Assembly (NCBI GenBank): GCA_965230965.1
Contig: OZ246401.1
Coordinates: forward strand, 874,476 to 938,475
Length of the DNA stretch: 64,000 nucleotides
Source of the DNA: OLB23 sp965230965
GTDB lineage: Bacteria > Patescibacteriota > Microgenomatia > UBA1406 > HO2-37-13b
Direction of reading: 5' to 3'
Below, piece by piece: positions 40,819-49,272 of this stretch; position 1 is the first letter of the stretch; each line of letters starts with the position of its first letter. A program made the position numbers and the translations under genes. A model generated the notes under the pieces. It saw nothing but the letters and a program-made list of their open reading frames with translations, made no database searches and was not told where the DNA came from.

Positions 40819-42492
40819 ATGTATCGAGTACGATTTGTTCCTCTTGGCGGCATCATCGGTGTCACCAAGAATATGTATGTATACGAACTGTATAACGAAG
40901 ATAAACTCCAAGACATTATCATCATAGATTGTGGCATTGGTTTTCCTCGTGAACAAGAGTTTGGTGTTGATCACGCCATTCCTGACATTTCATATTTATT
41001 GGATAAAAAAGACAAAATTCGCGCGATTCTTTTAACTCATGGTCATGAGGATCATATTACTGCGCTTCGTTTTCATTACGATAATCTTGGAAGACCTCCT
41101 GTGTATGCAAGTAAACTGACCTCAATGCTTGCGCAACATAAATGTGATGAGTTCAATATTAAGCTCAAAATGAATCTCATCAGCTTTGATAATGAGTATC
41201 ATTTTGGTGGGTTTAAAGCTAAATTTATTCGCATGACACATTCGATTCCCGACACAACGCATATTTTATTAAAGACGCCTATTGGCGCTTTTTATCATGG
41301 CAGTGACTTTAAGATGGATCTTACGCCGCCGTTTGGTTATGCACCAGATTTTTATGAGATTGCAAAGGCCGGAAAAGAAGGTGTGCTGTGTCTAATGTCA
41401 GATTCTTTAGGTGCGGATAGAGAGGGATTTACCTTGTCAGAGAGCATTGTGGGTAAGACATTTGAAGATGAAATCCGCACAACCAAAGGAAGATTTATTA
41501 TGACAACGTTTGCAAGTAATATTTCTCGTGTGCGTCAATGCGCTGAGGCGGCGGTGAAATTCAATAGAAGAGTTTGCTTGCTCGGACGATCTATGAAAGA
41601 AATTACGAAGCTTGTGAAAGACATTGGCTACTTCCCTATTCCACCAAAATTCTTGGTTGAAGAAAAACAGCTAAGCAAGTTTAAGCCGCATGAAATTTGT
41701 ATTATTGCAACGGGCTCACAAGGCCAATATGGCTCGGCGCTCTCGCGCCTCGCCACTAATTCCAATAAATTTGTTCGTATTTCAAAGGGTGATAAGGTAT
41801 TGTTTTCCTCGGATCCAATTCCAGGTAATGAAGAGGAAGTATATGACATTATTGAGCATCTCTATCTGCTCGGCGCTGATGTGCGTTATTCAGATGTTGC
41901 CGAGCAACTGCACGCATCAGGTCATGGCAGCCAAGGAGACATGTTGATGCTTATGCGCTTAACAGCGCCAAAGAATCTTATTCCAATCGGCGGCACCATT
42001 CGTCACCAACGCCTTTATCTTGAACTTTCAAAGCAAATGGGGTATCAGGACCGGGATATATTTTTATTGCGCGAGGGAGAAACGGTGTGGTTCGATCAGG
42101 GTGGTCGTACGTCGTTGGGTGAGGCCATTATAACGAAGAATGTGTTTGTAGATGCGTATGGTGTTGGTGATGTGGGTGACACAATTTTGCGCGATAGAAT
42201 GGCGTTGTCAACAGAAGGTATAGTGATTTGTATTTTGAAAGTGGCGCGCAATAATACATTGGCAGAAAAGCCAGAATTTACTTCACGTGGATTTATTCAT
42301 GGTGCTGCTGGGACGAATGTCAATGATAAAGATAAGGTGTATGATGGTGCTGCAGAGCATATTGGCAAGGTCTTTGATCAAAATCGCGGCACGATGCCGT
42401 TGAAGAAAGAGTTGGTAAATCAGTTAGAGAAATACTTCTTTAGAGCTACAAACAAACGACCTCTTGTCGTGCTTGAGACTATTCAGGTGTAA
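40819..42492 (+). CDS. rnj: Ribonuclease J
   Basis: RNA-processing nuclease of 557 residues with endo- and 5'-exonuclease activity. The metallo-beta-lactamase metal motif is LLTHGHEDHI, with further ligands in RMTHSIPDTTH and FYHGSDFKMD. The beta-CASP region includes IIATGSQGQYGSALSRLA and HASGHGSQGD. A C-terminal domain follows. 5'-end recognition by this enzyme matters in an organism whose mRNAs seem mostly leaderless. The 3' flank 42493-42630 holds no further gene. Confidence 0.93.
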   Translation: MYRVRFVPLGGIIGVTKNMYVYELYNEDKLQDIIIIDCGIGFPREQEFGVDHAIPDISYLLDKKDKIRAILLTHGHEDHITALRFHYDNLGRPPVYASKLTSMLAQHKCDEFNIKLKMNLISFDNEYHFGGFKAKFIRMTHSIPDTTHILLKTPIGAFYHGSDFKMDLTPPFGYAPDFYEIAKAGKEGVLCLMSDSLGADREGFTLSESIVGKTFEDEIRTTKGRFIMTTFASNISRVRQCAEAAVKFNRRVCLLGRSMKEITKLVKDIGYFPIPPKFLVEEKQLSKFKPHEICIIATGSQGQYGSALSRLATNSNKFVRISKGDKVLFSSDPIPGNEEEVYDIIEHLYLLGADVRYSDVAEQLHASGHGSQGDMLMLMRLTAPKNLIPIGGTIRHQRLYLELSKQMGYQDRDIFLLREGETVWFDQGGRTSLGEAIITKNVFVDAYGVGDVGDTILRDRMALSTEGIVICILKVARNNTLAEKPEFTSRGFIHGAAGTNVNDKDKVYDGAAEHIGKVFDQNRGTMPLKKELVNQLEKYFFRATNKRPLVVLETIQV

Positions 42493-42635
42493 GTTGAGCT
42501 GATTCCTTCTTTGTTTTAACCACCCTTTTAGAATGCTCTTCTGCTTCAATGCGCGAAAGCACTCCAAAAATGTATGGCTAAACGTTGACTTGTTATCGTG
42601 CTTCGATGCACTGTAGCGCCATGGAAGATGGTAAA

Positions 42636-42672
42636 GAAAAAAGGACCCCGCCGCCGAAGCGGACAAGGTCCT
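42636..42672 (-). terminator. Terminator of the 42690-42893 gene
   Basis: AGGACC/GGTCCT (42642-42647, 42667-42672) enclose CCGC-CGAA-GCGG. On the minus strand six T follow directly. Confidence 0.85.
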
Positions 42673-42689
42673 GCGATGCCACTTGTGCA

Positions 42690-42893
42690 TCAATCGATCA
42701 CCGTGCAGCCAGCCGTTTGTGCTGCCTGAGCAGCCTCCTCATTGCTATAGAAAACTTCGGCATCAGCTTCGGAATCAACAAGCTCAAGATTCTCGCCGAG
42801 CCAACGTTCTTGAGCACCTTGTTCCGGAAACACCTTAACCCTGTAAACCACAATCCAATATTTTACTGGGTAGGGTATTATTTTTGCTGTCAT
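42690..42893 (-). CDS. Small soluble protein, unknown
   Basis: Protein of 67 residues with strands at the N-terminus (IIPYPVKYWIVVYRVKVF), followed by an acidic helix (EADAEVFYSNEEAAQAAQ). This may be a small alpha/beta fold. ATG 42893 directly follows GGGAG, too close for a normal Shine-Dalgarno, so a start slightly downstream (GTG in YWIVVY) is possible. A TATAAT box (42934-42939) abuts the recR stop, and a clear terminator follows. It is a self-contained unit richer in GC than its neighbours. Confidence 0.6.
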   Translation of the reverse strand: MTAKIIPYPVKYWIVVYRVKVFPEQGAQERWLGENLELVDSEADAEVFYSNEEAAQAAQTAGCTVID

Positions 42894-42933
42894 CTCCCAC
42901 TACTTTCGGTGATGAGGCTCGGTGTGAAGCTAT

Positions 42934-42939
42934 ATTATA
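42934..42939 (-). promoter_or_regulatory. -10 box of the 42690-42893 gene
   Basis: Minus-strand TATAAT five bases past the recR stop; about 33 bases of leader follow. The -35 is not clear. Confidence 0.5.
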
Positions 42940-42943
42940 ACAT

Positions 42944-43564
42944 TTAGAAGTTCTTCCTACCCTCAAGTGAGCGCTTAAGAGTCATATAATCTGCAAATTC
43001 AAGTTCTGCACCAATAGGCAATCCATAAGCAAGTCGCGTAATAGTAATCCGCTCAGCATTTCCGTTTAATTTCTCTTGTAACTCCTTCTTTATATACATG
43101 GCAGTCGCTTCCCCTTCTGTATTTGGATTGGTAGCTAAAATAATTTCATCAATATCATCTTGATCTTTGATGACGCGCTTTAATAGTTGGGGAATAAAGA
43201 TATCATCAGGACCAATATAGTTCAGCGGATCAATACGCCCATGCAACACATGATACACACCGTTGTAATGATTTCCGGTTTCAAATGAAAGCAAATCCAA
43301 GACATCCTCGACAACAGCAATAGTTCTATGATCCCGCTGAGGACTTTCACAAATACTGCAGACTTCATCATCAGTCAGATTAAAACAAGTTGTACAAAAA
43401 TGCGTGTTTTGCTTGAGTTGGCTTAAATGTTCCGCGGCTTTTTGCAAGTCAGCCTCTGGTACACGAAGAAGATAAAAACCAAGTCGCTTTGCTGTTTTTG
43501 GCCCAATACCAGGGAGTTTCTCAAAAAATTCAATAGTACGCTTCAAATCTTCTGGGATAGACAT
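42944..43564 (-). CDS. recR: Recombination protein RecR
   Basis: Repair protein of 206 residues acting with RecO/RecF at gaps. The helix-hairpin-helix LPGIGPKTAKRLGFYLL, the Cys4 zinc finger (CTTCFNL, CSICES) and the Toprim domain (VVEDVLDLLSFE, NPNTEGEATAMYI) are all present. TACAAT (43572-43577) lies seven bases before the ATG and overlaps the end of prs, so recR can be expressed separately without a leader. Confidence 0.95.
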   Translation of the reverse strand: MSIPEDLKRTIEFFEKLPGIGPKTAKRLGFYLLRVPEADLQKAAEHLSQLKQNTHFCTTCFNLTDDEVCSICESPQRDHRTIAVVEDVLDLLSFETGNHYNGVYHVLHGRIDPLNYIGPDDIFIPQLLKRVIKDQDDIDEIILATNPNTEGEATAMYIKKELQEKLNGNAERITITRLAYGLPIGAELEFADYMTLKRSLEGRKNF

Positions 43565-43569
43565 ACCCC

Positions 43570-44499
43570 CTATTGTATAAAATGGCGCAGCTCATCTGCA
43601 ATAAGCGGAGCTAAGGAGACCTCTTGGAGTTTAGGCATTTTGGTCTTTGGATCAAGAAGAATAGAATTGCTTGCAATGACGGTGTCTATGATGGATCCTT
43701 CGAGTTTTTCTACTGCATCTTTGACAAAATCGTGATGTGTGGCAACAACAGTCAAAGATTCAATGGTATATTCCTTTTTGAGTGATTCTACAGCGCTAAT
43801 AATGGTGCCACCTGTAACAATCATGTCATCCACGACAACAACGTGCTTGCCTTTTATTTCGCCATGAATACCAAAGGATTGAACCGTCTCACCAGTACGC
43901 TGTTTTTCAATAACAGCCATGGGGAAATCGCTGCCACCGTAAAGCTCCTCACCAAAAAAGCGGCCCTGCTCAATGCCGCCTTGATCAGGAATAAGGAGCG
44001 AAACATCATCGAGCGCAATATTTTTTTTCTTAAAATGTTCCTTTGTTGCTTTGGCAAGCTCTTTCATCGCGGTCATATTTTTGAATGGGATTGAGAAGAC
44101 TGCGCTCGTTGCTTCATTGTGAAGGTCAAGGGTGTAGATTTTATTGAAGCCCACTGTTTCTAAAAAGCGAATAACCATGTGGGCGGATACAGATTCTCCA
44201 TCAAAATGCTGCATATCTTGGCGCGCATAACCGAAGAATGGAATGATGCCGATAACTTTGCGCGCCTCTCCGCGACGCAGAGCGTCGCAGAAAAGGAAAA
44301 GTTCCATTAAGTGTGTATCGGTTGGATTGGATGTTGTCTGAATGACAACACAGACTTCATCCCGCACATCTTCAAGTATCTGAACTTTTGTTTCTGAATT
44401 GCTGAAACGAGTTATTTTTGAAGCAGACAAAGACGTGCCTAGCTCTTTTGCTATTTCTTCTGCAAGTGGCACATTACTTGATCCACAAAAAAGTTTCAT
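43570..44499 (-). CDS. prs: Ribose-phosphate pyrophosphokinase
   Basis: Makes PRPP from ribose 5-phosphate and ATP, 309 residues. YARQDMQHFDG and TLDLHNEATSAVF are ATP and metal segments; the PRPP loop is VVVDDMIVTGGTI. Length is normal. The gene sits between ybaB and recR. It is the only clear nucleotide precursor step here besides the dTMP enzymes. Confidence 0.95.
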   Translation of the reverse strand: MKLFCGSSNVPLAEEIAKELGTSLSASKITRFSNSETKVQILEDVRDEVCVVIQTTSNPTDTHLMELFLFCDALRRGEARKVIGIIPFFGYARQDMQHFDGESVSAHMVIRFLETVGFNKIYTLDLHNEATSAVFSIPFKNMTAMKELAKATKEHFKKKNIALDDVSLLIPDQGGIEQGRFFGEELYGGSDFPMAVIEKQRTGETVQSFGIHGEIKGKHVVVVDDMIVTGGTIISAVESLKKEYTIESLTVVATHHDFVKDAVEKLEGSIIDTVIASNSILLDPKTKMPKLQEVSLAPLIADELRHFIQ

Positions 44500-44507
44500 T
44501 TCTTTTT

Positions 44508-44771
44508 TTACTGTGATGCTTGCGATATTTCAATAAGTTTTTTTGCTGCAAGCTCTTGTGTCTTTTTAATTGCTTCGTTGATTGCATCGGCAATACGATT
44601 TTCAAGCACGCCGTCAACGGTTACTTCTTTCACTTGTTGGTCACCTCGAAGAACCACTACAACGCCATTTCTTTCGACTGTAACCTCTTCTTGTTGAAGC
44701 GCTGCTTGCATTGTGCGTGCTTGTTCTTGTAACTTCTGAATATCTCCCAAACCTTTTAATGGATTAAACAT
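44508..44771 (-). CDS. YbaB/EbfC nucleoid-associated protein
   Basis: DNA-binding dimer of 87 residues. MFNPLKGLGDIQKLQEQARTMQ, shortened here as the N-terminal helix, and the strand VTVDGVLENRIADAIN with the final helix KKTQELAAKKL match the family. dnaX-ybaB-recR is the usual bacterial order; here prs is inserted before recR. Confidence 0.9.
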   Translation of the reverse strand: MFNPLKGLGDIQKLQEQARTMQAALQQEEVTVERNGVVVVLRGDQQVKEVTVDGVLENRIADAINEAIKKTQELAAKKLIEISQASQ

Positions 44772-44780
44772 ATGATTTTA

Positions 44781-45833
44781 TTAATTTTTAATAGGTGCTT
44801 CTTGCTGTGAGCAATATTCAACAATTGCAATTTCCAATGGCAACGAAGCAATTGGAGTAATTTTAAGCTGACCGTATGCCTTTTGCAAGAGCGATATGAG
44901 GAGGGCGATTTGCTTTACGGTCATAGATTTTAATTCTTCTGATTCTTTTTCAATATTGTGTTTTGCAAGAAGTTGTATGTGGAGCATATTGAGAAGTTGT
45001 TCAATAATAAATCGGAAATCGCTGCCCTGCTGTGCGGCCTTTGTTATCCATTGTAGTGCTTCGGTTGGATTATTTTTGGCTAGGCAGATAAGAAGCTCCA
45101 TAGTAGTATCTGAGACACCGAGTGAGTGTTGAATACCTTGCATCGAGGTATCTTCATTAAGCACCGCAATCTCAAGCATTTTTGCTGCATCGCGAAAGGA
45201 TCCATCTGCTGCTTTCGCTATAAGTTCAAGACTTTCTTTTTCTACCGAAAGCTTTTCACCTTTCGTGATGCGATCCAACATATGAATAACATCTTCTTCG
45301 CGCGCCTTATTAAAATTAATGCGAATGCAACGCGAGACTATGGTTTTTGGCAATGCATCAACCTCTGTTGTTGCCAAAATAAATATTGTATGTGCTGGCG
45401 GCTCCTCCAAACTCTTGAGAAGTGCATTAAATGCTTCTTTCGTTAACATGTGCACTTCATCAATAATGTAAACCTTATATTTTGCTGCCAGCGGCGCGAA
45501 CTTAAGCTGCGCGATAAGTTCGCGCACATCATCAATTTTTCTATTTGAAGCTGCGTCAATTTCAATAACATCCGCAGAAGATCCGTCTGCAATAGCTTTG
45601 ACATTTGGATCTTTTGTATCAACATCAAGCACAGTAATTTTTTCTTTATTAACTTCTGCATTTAATACTTTTGCAACAATACGAGCCGTTGAAGTTTTGC
45701 CTGTTCCACGAGGTCCTGTGAAAAGAAATGCATGTGGGATAGTGGATGCTTTTAAAATTGAAGAAAGTTGGTCTTGAACTTCTTTTGTATCAAGTTCCGA
45801 GAGCGTTTGAGGTCTGTATTTTCTATAAAACAT
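44781..45833 (-). CDS. dnaX: DNA polymerase III gamma-like subunit, short, without zinc module
   Basis: Clamp-loader ATPase of 350 residues. The Walker A is GPRGTGKTSTAR, Walker B is VYIIDEVHML, and sensor 1/SRC reads TTEVDALPKTIVSRC. The usual Cys4 zinc module between Walker A and EIDAASN is replaced by VLDVDTKDPNVKAIADG, with no Cys. The protein stops after domain III, so no tau-type DnaB/alpha-binding tail exists. The following ybeY-like gene on the transcript side lies one base upstream. It should still load the clamp. Confidence 0.9.
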   Translation of the reverse strand: MFYRKYRPQTLSELDTKEVQDQLSSILKASTIPHAFLFTGPRGTGKTSTARIVAKVLNAEVNKEKITVLDVDTKDPNVKAIADGSSADVIEIDAASNRKIDDVRELIAQLKFAPLAAKYKVYIIDEVHMLTKEAFNALLKSLEEPPAHTIFILATTEVDALPKTIVSRCIRINFNKAREEDVIHMLDRITKGEKLSVEKESLELIAKAADGSFRDAAKMLEIAVLNEDTSMQGIQHSLGVSDTTMELLICLAKNNPTEALQWITKAAQQGSDFRFIIEQLLNMLHIQLLAKHNIEKESEELKSMTVKQIALLISLLQKAYGQLKITPIASLPLEIAIVEYCSQQEAPIKN

Positions 45834-46193
45834 TTAATTTTCAGATAATAAATTATTGATGCCATGCTCAATCATATCGATCATCATTCTTTCTACCGAT
45901 CTATCTTTCTCAGCTGCTAAAAGAACAACCTGCGGGTAACATATATAAATTTCACCTAACAGCTTTTCATCTTCAGGGCTTTCTTCAGATGCATATGAAA
46001 AAGAAAGCACGGGTAGCGCAACGCGCTCATTTTTGTATTTTGTAGCAATCTCAGTCATCTTTCTTTTGCCCACAAAAATAATATTGACCTGGGCATCACC
46101 AGGCACACCTTTTGCATCTAAATATTGCTGAGCTGCTTTCGAATATTTTTTCCTTTGAACTTTGTATCTGTTACCTACAACGATGTGTATCAT
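45834..46193 (-). CDS. ybeY: YbeY-like protein lacking the catalytic C-terminus
   Basis: Protein of 119 residues resembling rRNA-maturation endonuclease YbeY: the segment EIATKYKNERVALPVLSF matches the N-x2-YR-x-K-D-x-PTDVLSFP region and LLGEIYICYP the LGDI-x-I strand. The metal motif normally reads H-G-x-L-H-L-x-G-Y-D-H; here it is EHGINNLLSEN and the protein stops. Only one of three His remains. Either the protein lost nuclease activity or the family in this lineage works differently. It lies between rpsU and dnaX. Confidence 0.7.
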   Translation of the reverse strand: MIHIVVGNRYKVQRKKYSKAAQQYLDAKGVPGDAQVNIIFVGKRKMTEIATKYKNERVALPVLSFSYASEESPEDEKLLGEIYICYPQVVLLAAEKDRSVERMMIDMIEHGINNLLSEN

Positions 46194-46195
46194 AG

Positions 46196-46393
46196 TTATT
46201 GAGAAAATCGTTTTCTCATTTGTGCTTTTCGACGCAGACGCTCTTTTTGCTTTTCTTTTCTAAGAAGAGATGGTTTCATAAAGAATTTCTTTTTATTAAC
46301 ATCCCAGTTAATATTTTCATCCTTAGTTACCTTTGTGAAACGCTTTAATACAGAATCTGTATTCTCTCCTCGTTTCTTAGTCACCACTACCAT
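46196..46393 (-). CDS. rpsU: 30S ribosomal protein S21
   Basis: Basic 65-residue protein near the 3' end of 16S rRNA. SVLKRFTKVTKDENI and the Arg/Lys-rich tail (RKEKQKERLRRKAQMRKR) fit S21. It has an unusually perfect Shine-Dalgarno, AAGGAGGTG, seven bases before the ATG, and a leader of about 45 bases, while most neighbours have none. In Bacteroidota a strong site on rpsU allows autoregulation; the same may hold here (inference). Confidence 0.9.
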   Translation of the reverse strand: MVVVTKKRGENTDSVLKRFTKVTKDENINWDVNKKKFFMKPSLLRKEKQKERLRRKAQMRKRFSQ

Positions 46394-46400
46394 TGATGTG

Positions 46401-46409
46401 CACCTCCTT
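46401..46409 (-). promoter_or_regulatory. Perfect Shine-Dalgarno of rpsU
   Basis: Minus-strand AAGGAGGTG seven bases before ATG 46393, the strongest anti-16S complementarity in the window. The -10 TATAAT is at 46445-46450, abutting the previous stop. Confidence 0.8.
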
Positions 46410-46450
46410 GGAACAATGAATTTTTAATGAAGAATGGTATGAGTATTATA

Positions 46451-47284
46451 TTACAGACCTTTGATGAGCGCAATGACAGATGGGAGCGTGAGTGAGGATG
46501 GTTGCGAATTTTTCGCCTTTGAAGAGCCATTTAAGAGCATTCTTCCGGAAGAATGATAAAACCAGGTAGCATCCTTATCAACTTTAAGAAGTTTTTCATA
46601 AATACTCTTTAATGACTTTTTAACTTTTGGATGCGATTTTATGCGTATATATTTGTAGTTTCCAGAACGTCGAATGACCAAATCAAAGCCATCTTTTAGA
46701 GCAAGTTTCATTGTTTCATCATTTTCAGATTCAAATGCAATACTCTTTCCCCATGCCGAAGAAAATTCAAAGCCGGTCATGATAATGCTCTCGGCATTTA
46801 TTTTGTTTTTAAAGCTTATAAAGATGCCATCAAGCATTGTTTCTACATAATGAACAACCTGCGTATCATCTTGAAGCTTTAATTTAATGCCATTAATGAT
46901 ATATGCGAGTGAAAAATCATACATATCATCATTCGCTGGCTCAAGAAAGACTTCTTTAAAATGATCATAGCGATTAACAACGGCAACAATGCGCTCGAGA
47001 GCAATAGCATCGAGAGCTTTTAATGATTTTTTCTTTTGGATCAGTTTAAAAATTTTTTCTGCTGCGCAGGTTTCATCGTTATTTTGATGATGATCATATA
47101 GACCAAAACCTGTATCGACATGCAAAATATCTGGGTGATCGTCAGGTTTTGCATTATCGAGTGTTTCTCCAGCTGGTACAAAGACGCAACGTGCATCTTT
47201 CCATTCTGGTAGAAAACGACGAATGAGCCATACGGCGGTTATTGCATCGATATCAGGAGATTGGTGCGTGACGATTGTCTTCAT
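46451..47284 (-). CDS. DHH/MYG1-like putative phosphoesterase
   Basis: Soluble 277-residue protein. The N-terminal VTHQSPDIDAITAVWL and later LYDHHQNND resemble metal-binding motifs of DHH-type or MYG1-like phosphoesterases acting on short nucleic acids or nucleotides. The C-terminal half lacks a recognisable DHHA1 glycine motif but has basic and aromatic patches (SGNYKYIRIKSHPKV). It lies between proS and rpsU. Function is inferred from the motifs only; a nanoRNase-like role is possible. Confidence 0.6.
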   Translation of the reverse strand: MKTIVTHQSPDIDAITAVWLIRRFLPEWKDARCVFVPAGETLDNAKPDDHPDILHVDTGFGLYDHHQNNDETCAAEKIFKLIQKKKSLKALDAIALERIVAVVNRYDHFKEVFLEPANDDMYDFSLAYIINGIKLKLQDDTQVVHYVETMLDGIFISFKNKINAESIIMTGFEFSSAWGKSIAFESENDETMKLALKDGFDLVIRRSGNYKYIRIKSHPKVKKSLKSIYEKLLKVDKDATWFYHSSGRMLLNGSSKAKNSQPSSLTLPSVIALIKGL

Positions 47285-47290
47285 ATCAGA

Positions 47291-48745
47291 TTAATACGAT
47301 TGAGCAAAAAGCCATTTGCGACGGGCCTTGTTACCAGAGTACACACATTGTCCGTTATCTTCATTGAGCATATTTTCAATTTCAACAACGCGCGTAGTAG
47401 CTTTCGTTTTTTCTTTAATTTTTGCTTCAACAACTTGTGATTCATCCCAATATGCGCGGATGAATTTTTTATCTTCTGCCATAATTTTTTCAAAATCTTC
47501 AAAGTTATCAACTTCAACGGTCATTTCTTCTTTCATGCGGCGTGAATTGGCAAGCATATCGAGATGCATTTCTTCCATGTGATCGCGAATAAACTCTCCA
47601 AGCCCATTCAGTTTTACCTTTTCTTTTTCAGATGTTTTATCACGACGGGAGAAGGTTACATATTTTTCTTCGTATTCGGAATTACCGATAATAAGGCGGA
47701 TTGGCACGCCGCGAACTTCAGCTTCATTAATACGATACCCAAGACCTTTATCATTGTTGTCATCGACAATATAGCGAATGTGTGCTTTTTTAAGAAGATC
47801 TTCAATAGTTCGTGTATAGGCACGAATCTTGCTATCAGCTTCTTCATCTTTTGCATTAACAGTAATAATTACAACCTGATATGGAGCAACGCGTGGGGGC
47901 AAAATAAGTCCATGATCATCTCCATGAACCATAATCAATCCGCCCAGCGAACGTGTTGAAAGACCCCATGATGTTTGATGCACATATTGTCGCTTATTAT
48001 GTTCATCTGAATATTGAATGTTAAATGCTTTTGAGAAATTTTTTCCAAGATAGTGTGAGGTGGCTCCCTGCAATGCCTTTCCGTCTGGCATAACTAATTC
48101 AACAGAAAATGTGCGCTTAGCTCCAGCAAATCGTTCTGAGCCACTCTTTTCTCCAATGTAAGAAGAAATTGCAAAATAATCTTCATAGAATTTTTGATAC
48201 CACTCAAGTGCTTTCAGTGTCATTTCCATGGCCTCTTTTTCTGTCGTATGCGCAGTATGTCCTTCTTGCCATAGGAATTCAGACGTTCTTAGAAATGGAA
48301 ATGTACGAAGCTCCCATCGTACGACGTTGGCCCACTGATTTATCTTAAGCGGGAGCTCTTTGTATGATGAGATCCATTTTGAAAACATGTCGTACATTAT
48401 TGTTTCTGATGTAGGTCGTACGACAAGAGGTTCTTCGAGCTGCTTTCCGCCACCAACGGTAACCACAGCAAGTTCAGGACTAAAGCCCTCGACGTGGCTC
48501 TTTTCTTTTTCAAGAAGCGAAGATGGAATTAATAGTGGAAAATATGCGTTTTGCACACCATCTGCTTTAAACCAAGTATCTAATGCTTTTTGCACAAATT
48601 CCCAGATGGCGTAACCATATGGTCGAATAACGATACTGCCCTTTGCTGGGCCATAATCTGCCAATTGGGCCATTTCTATGACGGAAAGATACCATTTAGA
48701 GAGATCTTCGCTTTTTTTTGGGAGAAATTCTTTTTCTTGTTTCAT
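47291..48745 (-). CDS. proS: Prolyl-tRNA synthetase, archaeal/eukaryotic-type short form
   Basis: Class II synthetase of 484 residues. FLPKKSEDLSKWY, VVRPTSETIMYDMF and FLRTSEFLWQEGHT are features of the archaeal/eukaryal ProRS type without the bacterial editing insert. VHGDDHGLILPPRVAP is motif 3. The C-terminus ends NKARRKWLFAQSY, as in the group with the added zinc-like domain, though Cys ligands are few. It overlaps the CMP-kinase-like gene by four bases. tRNA-Pro (CGG) is at 39857. Confidence 0.95.
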   Translation of the reverse strand: MKQEKEFLPKKSEDLSKWYLSVIEMAQLADYGPAKGSIVIRPYGYAIWEFVQKALDTWFKADGVQNAYFPLLIPSSLLEKEKSHVEGFSPELAVVTVGGGKQLEEPLVVRPTSETIMYDMFSKWISSYKELPLKINQWANVVRWELRTFPFLRTSEFLWQEGHTAHTTEKEAMEMTLKALEWYQKFYEDYFAISSYIGEKSGSERFAGAKRTFSVELVMPDGKALQGATSHYLGKNFSKAFNIQYSDEHNKRQYVHQTSWGLSTRSLGGLIMVHGDDHGLILPPRVAPYQVVIITVNAKDEEADSKIRAYTRTIEDLLKKAHIRYIVDDNNDKGLGYRINEAEVRGVPIRLIIGNSEYEEKYVTFSRRDKTSEKEKVKLNGLGEFIRDHMEEMHLDMLANSRRMKEEMTVEVDNFEDFEKIMAEDKKFIRAYWDESQVVEAKIKEKTKATTRVVEIENMLNEDNGQCVYSGNKARRKWLFAQSY

Positions 48746-49266
48746 ATCTGCATCTTCGCAATAATCTGATCGCCAATTTCCTTGACGGTGAGATTGCTTG
48801 TGTCGATGACGATATTATAATGCTTTGGGTCTAAAATATCATCTATGTCGTACATGGCCGACAATTTTGTTAATAGTGCATTTTCGCGATTTGTAATTCT
48901 TTGCAATGCTTCTTCTTTACTTACCTCTTCTCTTTCAACAAATCGCTGAATGCGCACCTCGTCGCTACATGTTAATAACACCTTAAAAACTTCTGGTTGT
49001 CCTGCCGAGAGCACGCCGTTTATCCATGTATCAATTACTAAATTTTTTTCCTCACGAAGTCGTTTCTGTATCATTGCATCAACATCTCTGCCAATTCTAT
49101 CTTGCTCGTCAACACGATCCAGTTGAAGATTGTTTTCTTTTATATACTCTCTGAAAATTTCTCCAGTAGAAAAACCTGTCCAGCCAAGTGTCTCTTGAAG
49201 GTAATTGCGCACCGTTGATTTTCCTGTACAAATCCTTCCTGCAATGGTTATGTGTGAATAATTCAT
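48742..49266 (-). CDS. Cytidylate-kinase-like P-loop protein 1
   Basis: P-loop NMP kinase of 174 residues, Cytidylate_kin2 type. The Walker A is intact (AGRICTGKST), GFSTGEIFREY is the NMP-binding start, and LVIDTWINGVL, LLTCSDEVRIQRFVERE complete the fold. It neighbours a paralogue, 49273-49827, and proS. It may phosphorylate (d)CMP, feeding the dTMP route, but its substrate is not proved. Confidence 0.8.
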   Translation of the reverse strand: MNYSHITIAGRICTGKSTVRNYLQETLGWTGFSTGEIFREYIKENNLQLDRVDEQDRIGRDVDAMIQKRLREEKNLVIDTWINGVLSAGQPEVFKVLLTCSDEVRIQRFVEREEVSKEEALQRITNRENALLTKLSAMYDIDDILDPKHYNIVIDTSNLTVKEIGDQIIAKMQI

Positions 49267-49272
49267 AGAAAA

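Noticed and set aside
40786..40974. N-terminal extension of the DUF59 protein
   Set aside because: It covers the divergent RNase J promoter and coding start; TATAAT six bases before ATG 40785 fits the common rule.
42566..42600. Integron attC-like site beside a small gene unit
   Set aside because: GTTGACT does not match the core GTTRRRY, and no paired core with stem structure was found.
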